A stretch of DNA of 64,000 bases from Eutreptiella sp. 'Long Island Sound 2002'. Its lineage: Eukaryota; Euglenozoa; Euglenophyceae; Eutreptiales; Eutreptiaceae. Every line of letters starts with the position of its first letter. Position 1 is the stretch's first letter. Of this stretch, positions 57,630 through 64,000 are shown piece by piece. The DNA is taken from the NCBI GenBank assembly GCA_964036045.1, contig OZ038382.1, positions 127,286,556 to 127,350,555 on the forward strand, given 5' to 3'. Made by a program: the position numbers and the translations under genes. The notes under the pieces were generated by a model that was not told where the DNA came from, did not search any database, and worked only from the letters and a program-made list of their open reading frames with translations.

Positions 57630-59513
57630 ATGGACACAAAGAAGGACGACACCGGGGTCAGGAAGGCGCCTGAGGCACCAGCAATGCCAGCCCCTGATGA
57701 ACCTGGACCTGGACCTAGCGCTGTACCTTTGGTGCCCTTACATGGGCCAGTGGACGTGGCGGATGATTCGCTGGAAGGACTTCAGTCGGCCTTCCGGGCC
57801 CTCTCAGTCGAGGAGGTGGACACCAATTCTGTGAAGAGAAAGAGAGAGAGTGAAAAGGATGCTTGAGAAAGCATGGCAGACGAAGGAGTAGACAATGGGC
57901 ACGACCCGACGAGTGGTTCGACCTTCGAGGGCGCACCAAGCGCTTCTGACCTCCACGCATCACCCTCTCCTACAGGCACCACACTCCCAACTCCAGACCC
58001 AGCCGCTGCAACGTCCACACCCATAACCACCCCGCCTATGGCCCAGGGCACAGGCTTTACTGGTCTGCCTACTTACCCTGCCTGTGGTGTGAACACACCT
58101 ACCACTGCGTTTCCAGAGGCAACTACTACCAGTGAGCCGGTGGCCTCCAGTTCTGCGCCGCGATGGTATGCGGCGGACTATCACCATCCTCTACCCGCTA
58201 CGGGAGCCTATGTGGATGTTCCTGGGTATGCAACCTTGAGTGGGCCGAGGAGAGGACCTTACTCATGCGGGAGCAGGAGGAGAGGATCGGCGAGATCCTC
58301 CAACAGGTCCCTGACGCGATCAGAAAGAAAAGAGGCTCTCGGAGGAGCCACCTCTGAATTTGTGGTCGAACTCACTCAAGAGATTCGGGCTAAACTGGAG
58401 CCCCTGATTCCGCCCCAAGCGTCACCTACCACGGTGGGAATGTCACTTCATTGAGTACAGGCTAACCACCTGGTGGCAGGGTTGACAAACACCCTGGGGA
58501 GCCTGAGGAGCCGACCGATGCCGACCCCTGCAGCGATACTGAGAAGCCCTTTCGTACCGAGGACGGCCCAGCCACCCTACAGCCACGTGGGGAATTCTAC
58601 GAGAGCCGAGCTGGACCGGCTGGGGCTGACAGCTCTGAGGGCAATGATGGACGTGGAGCCTTATGGCTCCAGTGACTTAGGCGGAGACCCCTCCGATGAT
58701 GAGCCGCCGTCGATGACTTCTGCTTCCTCCTCGGAGGGCGACGACCCTGAGGACCCCAAGAACCCAAGTGGGCAGAAGAAAAACAAGAAGAGGAAGAGCT
58801 GGCGCCCTGAGGGACGCAGGTCTCAGGAGGCTAAGGCCATTACCACCTCCAAGATCGTGGTGAACCTGCCTGAGCTCACAGGCAAGGACCTCAGCGAGTT
58901 CGCTGAGACGTTTGGCCGGTTCCTCCGATTGACCGGCCAAACCCGAGCTAGTGGACGGGTCAAGTGCGATCTGCTCCTGCAGTGTTGCAAGACCAAGTAC
59001 CTGGAGAAGCAGGTCAAGCAGATCGTGACTAAGTCCGCCACCTTTGCCGATGTGTGGGTTGCCTTGGAGAGGCAGTACCCGACCTATGAAACCGACCTCT
59101 CCATCAGGGCCGAGATCCAGAACCTGGCCGTGCTGCCAAACAACCCCAAACCTGGCAGGGTCTCTGAGCTACTGGCTGACTTGGATCACTGGACTGGACA
59201 ATTGACGCCCGGTTCCTACAGCAGCAACGACCTGCCTTTTTGGTTGGTGGCTAAGCTCCCTCGAGATCTGTGGGATGAGTGCTGTTCAACGGCAGAGCAC
59301 AAGGCGAGAGCCCTCCACTACGAGGATTTATGTGTGCTACTTCTGGAGCTGGCACTGGAGAAAGAAAGCGACCAGCACCTGAACAACTACCGTCCTGGAG
59401 GGGGAGGCTCTGGAAGCCAGGGCGAAGGGTACCAGGGATCCAGACCTGGACAGGCAACTACCCCCAAAACACGCCTGTATCATGAAGAACGTCAAGGAGC
59501 TCTTCTGGTGTGA
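57630..59513 (+). pseudogene. Retroelement gag-like polyprotein, interrupted
   Basis: One reading frame from the ATG at 57630 runs to 59513 with in-frame TGA at 57864-57866 and 58452-58454. Between about 58230 and 58340 the better protein (EWAEERTLLMREQEERIGEI) is in another frame, so two compensating indels exist. The C-terminal half is a helical gag-like domain: KIVVNLPELTGKDLSEFAET, GRFLRLTGQT, CDLLLQCCKTKYLEKQVKQI, then LLADLDHWTGQL and a Gly-rich linker. It resembles gag proteins of copia-like elements from dinoflagellates, by my recollection of the style. Gag forms the element's particle. The frame moves by one base at CCCCCAAAA (about 59457), after which the zinc knuckle follows. Confidence 0.65.
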
Positions 59514-60120
59514 TGCCAGAGATGAGCAGGGTCACCTGCAGCACGCCCCTGACTGCGAGCAGCGAGACTGCTTCGTAGTCCAAGGGAAGAAGCAGGAGAC
59601 CAACACCGGCGCAAAGGCGAAGATGCCGGATCACTACAGGTGTACTATCACCTGTGCCTTCTGTGGGAAGAGGAAGCACTACGAGGATGGGTGCTACCAC
59701 AAGGAATGCCTGTCAGGGAAGCTGAAAGGCGAGAAACCTGGCAAAGGCTCTGGGAAAGGTGGAGGCAAAAGCAAGCGCAATAACTCCGGCAAGGGCAAGT
59801 CGAAAGGATGTGGAAAAGGGCAAGACAAGAACCAAGGTTGACGAGGAGGAGGCGCTAAACGCCAGCCAGGCAAGGACAACAAGAACCTGGAGAAGAACAG
59901 AGGCAACCCCAACCCTAATCCAGGGGGGAACTCCGAGCCCTCTGAAGGGCAGTCTGGTCCCACCACACGCTCGCAGACTCAGGCCCAGGGAGAACAAGGG
60001 GCCAAGCGTGAGCATGAAGCTGGTGATGACGGCAACGCTAAGAAGAGAAGCCGTTTCATGAGGATGGCCCGCAATCTGCGGAACAAGGGGTTCGTGGTGA
60101 CCTGTCCCGCGGAGTTCTGA
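59455..60120 (+). pseudogene. Retroelement nucleocapsid: CCHC zinc knuckle and Gly/Lys tail
   Basis: This continues the polyprotein one frame over. CAFCGKRKHYEDGC (about 59657-59698) is an exact C-X2-C-X4-H-X4-C zinc knuckle, which binds element RNA. Then comes a KGSGKGGGKSKRNNSGKGKS-type tail, an in-frame TGA at 59839-59841, and a charged linker to a TGA at 60118-60120. The same frame then continues into the protease, so both stops are likely decay products, plausibly CGA to TGA. Confidence 0.7.
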
Positions 60121-60747
60121 CGGGAACGCTCCGCTGGGATCCTGGACCTGGTGTTCTGGGTACGTATCCGACTAGGGGGACGTGGATACCTGGGGGTATT
60201 GGATACTGGGGCCACCATATCTATAGTGGCCAAGAAAATTTTACCTTGTGGGAGCCCGAAGAACACCATGACCACCGCGGCTATACAAATGGGGGATGGA
60301 CATGTGGTGCACAGCTGCGGGGACTGTGAAGTGGGGGTACCTATGGGCTCCCGAACTATCGCCCATCGGTTCTATTTGATGGACACTGAGGCCTTCGACT
60401 TTGTATTGGGGACTGACTTCTTCGTGCAGCAGTCCCAGATACAATCCCTGACGCTGCAAGCGCCCTACCTCCTCTACGTGGACCACGGCAGTGGCAGAGA
60501 GTCCGTACCACTGGAGCAGTCAGAGCACACCTCGAGCTACCTGAGGGTATCGAAGGAGGAGCCCTCGAACATGATGGCGGCCTCCAAAACTGAGGACTAT
60601 CAACTATTGGGGGAAGTCCTAGACCAAGGTCTGAAGGAGTTGGGTTACTCTAGAGAAGACCTGAGTGTGGAGTTGTTCGCTAGCGACAAGCAACATGTCC
60701 TGGACCTTTGCTGCAACAAGGGGAAGAACTGCAGCTACAAATTGTAG
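60121..60747 (+). pseudogene. Retroviral-type aspartic protease domain
   Basis: In frame with the nucleocapsid. LGVLDTGATISIV (about 60193-60230) is the catalytic D-T-G-A motif with hydrophobic flanks; FDFVLGTDFF (about 60394-60423) is the later LG-D-F segment of the second half of the fold. These enzymes act as dimers and cut the polyprotein. After it, ELGYSREDLSVELFASDKQH begins the next region and a TAG ends the frame at 60745-60747. Confidence 0.75.
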
Positions 60748-61075
60748 TGGCCCTCTTTCGGGGTGGCCTACGGGAACCCCAGGTTCAGTGAACTGGGGAA
60801 GGTCTTGACCAAGGTAGCCTCGGATTGTTCCCGTATGGTCCTGTGTTCCCCCGATTGGGGAGCCCATGGAGGCAACGAGTACTAGCGAACCCTCCTGGAC
60901 AGGCTGACTATCAGCTCTGTTCAGTTACCTGATGAGGACATCTACGTGCCTCTGGGGCGTAAGACGCCTATCGGGAAGCCGGGAGTATGCTCAGTGTGGT
61001 GGACGGAGGTCTTACCTCCATTCCCTGGAAAGGCCTGGACGGCCGAGGTCCCGGTGACTGTCGCGCGATCGCAGC
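60748..61075 (+). pseudogene. Truncated downstream remnant of the retroelement
   Basis: The same frame continues past the TAG: WPSFGVAYGNPRFSELGKVL, MVLCSPDWGAHGGNEY, a second TAG (about 60882), then IYVPLGRKTPIGKPG, a one-base shift, and finally loss of similarity to coding sequence at about 61075, where A-rich unrelated sequence starts. No integrase or reverse transcriptase follows, so the element is cut short here. Confidence 0.55.
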
Positions 61076-62545
61076 AGAAGAAAAATAAAATTACGAGAAA
61101 AAGACGCACCGCCAGCAGAAATAAAGCGAAAAATCGTCTTTTCCGACCTCAGAAACCCCCCCAACAATTTTACGCCGCTGTTTGGCGAGGTCGCAAAATA
61201 TAGGACACTCACCGAAAAAGACGAACAATAGAGTCGCGACAGCGAAGAAACTGAGCGTTGCTTGCCCCAAACGACCTAGCAAAGTGCGTGCCCTAGGCGC
61301 TAGGGGCTTGTGCGCGCCCCAAAACAACCCACACATAGGCAACAACAACGCCACCGGCCACCGACAAGCAAGTATGTTATGTGCCGCGCACCGCGAAAAA
61401 CCAACGAAACAAGCACAACGCGGAAAGAGGTAGACAAGGAGAATAAATAGGTAACGAACCGCACCACGGTGGAGAGATATACCACAAGTACACGACCAAG
61501 CAATGCAAGCCCGCTCATGTAGGAAATACGCGCGAAGGGGAGCACAACAAAAAGAGCAAGAGGCCGCACATGTACCCAAGAGGCGAAAGGGAGCGAAAGG
61601 GAACAAAAGGTATGCCGCCGCATGCAAACGAATAGTAGACAAGCCACACACCGCCACCAAGAACACAAGTATGTTACCATGTCGTGCCACGTCGCCAACG
61701 GCGGAGTTGCGTGGGTTAGAACACACAAATAGCCAGGGAGGGGGACAAGAAGAGCAAACACACCAATAGCATAGCGCCGGCGAGTGCCGGGTCCCAACGA
61801 ACACACGTGCACGCACCCATGTTCTATCCTCACAGGTCCCGAAGAGAAGCGTATGCTCGTGTCTGCGTCATCCGGGCGTTAAAGTAGGGTTGTCTTAGAC
61901 GCTTAGGCAAGTATTGCATCGTGCCGTCGTCACACATAAGCGAACGCCCGACAAGGCGGGAGGACTAGGACACGTTAAGGTAGTGGGGAAAGAGGCAGGT
62001 ATGTTGCACGTCACGCCGCGCGCGCGGAACGGGCGACGAGAAAAGGTAGCGACCAAAGGGGGGTGGAAACAAGCCGGGAGCAAGTGGGGCGATAAACCTA
62101 CACGCAAGCCGGTCGCACACGAATGTCGCATGACGTACCAGCCAGCTCGAGGTGCCGTGTCGCGACAAAACCGCCGCCGCCGCACGCTCGTTTACGCACC
62201 CTTCTCTCCCTACGCAGGTTCAAAAGAGGAAGCCCGGGCCGACAAGGAAAAAGACAGGGACACGCAACAAAGCGGAGGCAGGGAAAAAGTGCATGCCAGG
62301 GAGAGGGGTAGAGGAAAGGGTAAAGAGCAACGAAGCCGCGAAAGGAACAAGGGGTAGCCAGCAAACGAGCAAGGGGCGCACACAGAGGAGGGGACACGGC
62401 GGGCACACGGCGAGCACAACACCGCACCGAGACACCGGAGAGGGGAGCACCGGAGGACCAAGGAAAGAGCAGCACCACGCACCACGACACGCACGGCACA
62501 GGCACCGGACACACCGCACACACCCAACGAACCCCGGCAACCCAC
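61076..62545. other. Purine-rich spacer, no supported gene
   Basis: Short A/G-rich blocks recur (CGAAAGGGAGCGAAAGGGAA near 61583). Open frames on the - strand up to 241 residues are Cys/Leu/Phe-rich translations of this biased sequence and are not called. Confidence 0.4.
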
Positions 62546-64000
62546 CCGGCAGTGGGCGGGCAGACGGGAGAGGGACAGCGCCTGACCCCAAGCGCCCCTC
62601 ACCATGGTGGAAGGCACCCCCCCCGGGGACGCCCTTCCGCCACCCCCACAGCGAGCAACGCCGGCCCGCAAGGGCGCACGCTGTGGGGCCGGTGCCGGGC
62701 CCCAACGCCCACACCGACCGCACCCGGGACACGCGGGTCGCGGAACCCTGGCTGCACGCTCCGGAGGACGGACAGCCGGGGGAGGGACAGCGCCTGGCAC
62801 CAGGCGCCCCTCACAACGGTGGAGGACAGCCCCCCCCGGGGACGCCCTTCCGCCACCCCCACAGCGAGCAACGCCGGCCCGCAAGGGCGCACGCTGTGGG
62901 GCCGGTGCTGGGTCCACACGCCCGCATCGACCGCACCCGGGACACACGGGTCGCGGAACCCTGGCTGCACGCTCCGGAGGACGAGCGGCCGGGGGAGGGA
63001 CAGCGCCTGGCACCAAGCGCCCCTCACAACGGTGGAAGGCAGCCCCCCCCGGGGACGCCCTTCCGCCACCCCCACAGCGAGCAACGCCGGCCCGCAAGGG
63101 CGCACGCTGTGGGGCCGGTGCTGGGTCCACACGCCCGCATCGACCGCACCCGGGACACACGGGTCGCGGAACCCTGGCTGCACGCTCCGGAGGACGAGCG
63201 GCCGGGGGAGGGGCAGCGCCTGACACCAGGCGCCCCTCACAACGGTGGAAGGCACCCCCCCCGGGGACGCCCTTCCGCCACCCCCACAGCGAGCAACGCC
63301 GGCCCGCAAGGGCGCACGCTGTGGGGCCGGTGCTGGGTCCACACGCCCGCATCGACCGCACCCGGGACACACGGGTCGCGGAACCCTGGCTGCGCGCTCC
63401 GGAGGACGAGCAGCCGGGGGAGGGACAGCGCCTGACACCAGGCGCCCCTCACAACGGTGGAAGGCACCCCCCCCGGGGACGCCCTTCTGCCGCCCCCACA
63501 GCGAGCAACGCCGACCCGCAAGGGCGCACGCTGTGGGGCCGGTGCTGGGTCCACACGCCCGCATCGACCGCACCCGGGACACACGGGTCGCGGAACCCTA
63601 GCTGCACGCTCCGGAGGACGGGCAGCCGGGGGAGGGACAGCGCCTGACACCAGGCGCCCCTCACAACGGTGGAAGGCACCCCCCCCGGGGACGCCCTTCC
63701 GCCACCCCCATAGCGAGCAACGCCAGCCCGCAGGGGCGCACGCTGTGGGGCCGGTGCTGGGTCCACACGCCCGCATCGACCGCACCCGGGACACGCGGGT
63801 CGCGGAACCCTAGCTGCACGCTCCGGAGGACGAGCGGCCGGGGGAGGGACAGCGCCTGACACCAGGCGCCCCTCACAACGGCGGAAGGCAGCCCCCCCGG
63901 GGACGCCCTTCCGCCACCCCCACAGCGAGCAACGCCGGCCCGCAAGGGCGCACGCTGTGGGGCTGGTGCTGGGTCCACACGCCCACATCAACCGCGCCCG
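62545..64000 (+). repeat. 212-bp GC-rich tandem repeat, at least 6.6 copies
   Basis: Each unit has GGAGGGACAGCGCCTG, GCGCCCCTCACAACGGTGGA, CCCCCCCCGGGGACGCCCTT, CCACCCCCACAGCGAGCAAC, GCACGCTGTGGGGCCGGTGC, ATCGACCGCACCCGGGACAC and GGAACCCTGGCTGCACGCTC. Copies are over 95 percent alike by eye and the array runs off the window. The unit is 3n+2 bp with few stops, so several frames on both strands stay open for hundreds of codons. None is called as a gene. Confidence 0.95.

Noticed and set aside
61091-61833. Membrane-protein-like frames on the - strand (Leu/Phe/Cys-rich)
   Set aside because: Hydrophobicity follows from purine-rich + strand sequence; two overlapping frames look equally hydrophobic, and no start or domain stands out.
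62152-63647. Open frames of 223-427 residues in the 212-bp array
   Set aside because: Several frames on both strands are open because of repeat length and GC content; nothing favours one as a gene.
1-64000. UAG reassigned to an amino acid, suggested by several in-frame TAG codons
   Set aside because: In-frame TGA codons are equally common in the decayed frames and TAG ends other frames at sensible places; decay is the simpler reading.

Overview
The window looks like nuclear DNA of a eukaryotic microalga, most likely a dinoflagellate or a close relative. I infer this from four things: candidate GT-AG introns; a gag/aspartic-protease retroelement with a glycine-lysine-rich tail after its zinc knuckle, a style I associate with dinoflagellate retroelements; very low density of intact genes; and a patchwork of unrelated satellites. 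No rRNA, CRISPR array, bacterial operon or intact housekeeping gene was seen. Almost every coding stretch is frameshifted, interrupted or truncated, so most entries are mobile-element remnants. Some frameshifts sit at long C runs and could be sequencing error.

Layout. 1-8.0 kb: cluster A on the + strand, with gene 1 (2-1801), a spliced gene with a ParB/DGQHR-like motif (2799-4082) and gene 2 (about 5313-6506). Many near-identical 20-bp palindromes (core GGGCTCTGCAGAGCCC) fill the spaces between and after the ORFs. 8.4-12.6 kb: an 85-bp satellite and a direct plus inverted duplication of an unknown coding fragment. 13-28 kb: a lectin-like exon, short tandem repeats, tRNA-like elements and long stretches with nothing recognisable. 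28.7-30.1 kb: a 217-bp MITE with TA target duplication next to a pogo/Tigger-type transposase remnant. 30.7-35.5 kb: cluster B on the - strand, carrying diverged homologues of gene 1 and gene 2 and a different palindrome (core GCGCGAGGCCTCGCGC). 38.0-39.3 kb: a 280-bp tandem repeat. 39.4-49.1 kb: a GC-rich block, coding on the - strand, with the 3' part of a LINE-like element (RNase H, zinc-finger tail) followed by a Ulp1/C48-like protease candidate and proline-rich sequence. 49.1-56.4 kb: about 68 copies of a 107-bp satellite. 57.6-61.1 kb: a decayed gag/protease retroelement cut off before reverse transcriptase. 62.5-64 kb: a 212-bp GC-rich tandem repeat running off the window.

The most interesting system is the A/B pair. 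Two diverged copies of the same two-gene set lie about 30 kb apart in opposite orientation, and each is decorated with its own palindrome. The palindromes tend to occur as doublets 55-70 bp apart, lie mainly downstream of ORFs, and in one case lie inside a short intron. This resembles a mobile family in which each lineage keeps a private palindrome, comparable in logic to bacterial REP/REPIN-RAYT systems or to hairpin-directed 3'-end formation in some giant viruses. The function remains inference.
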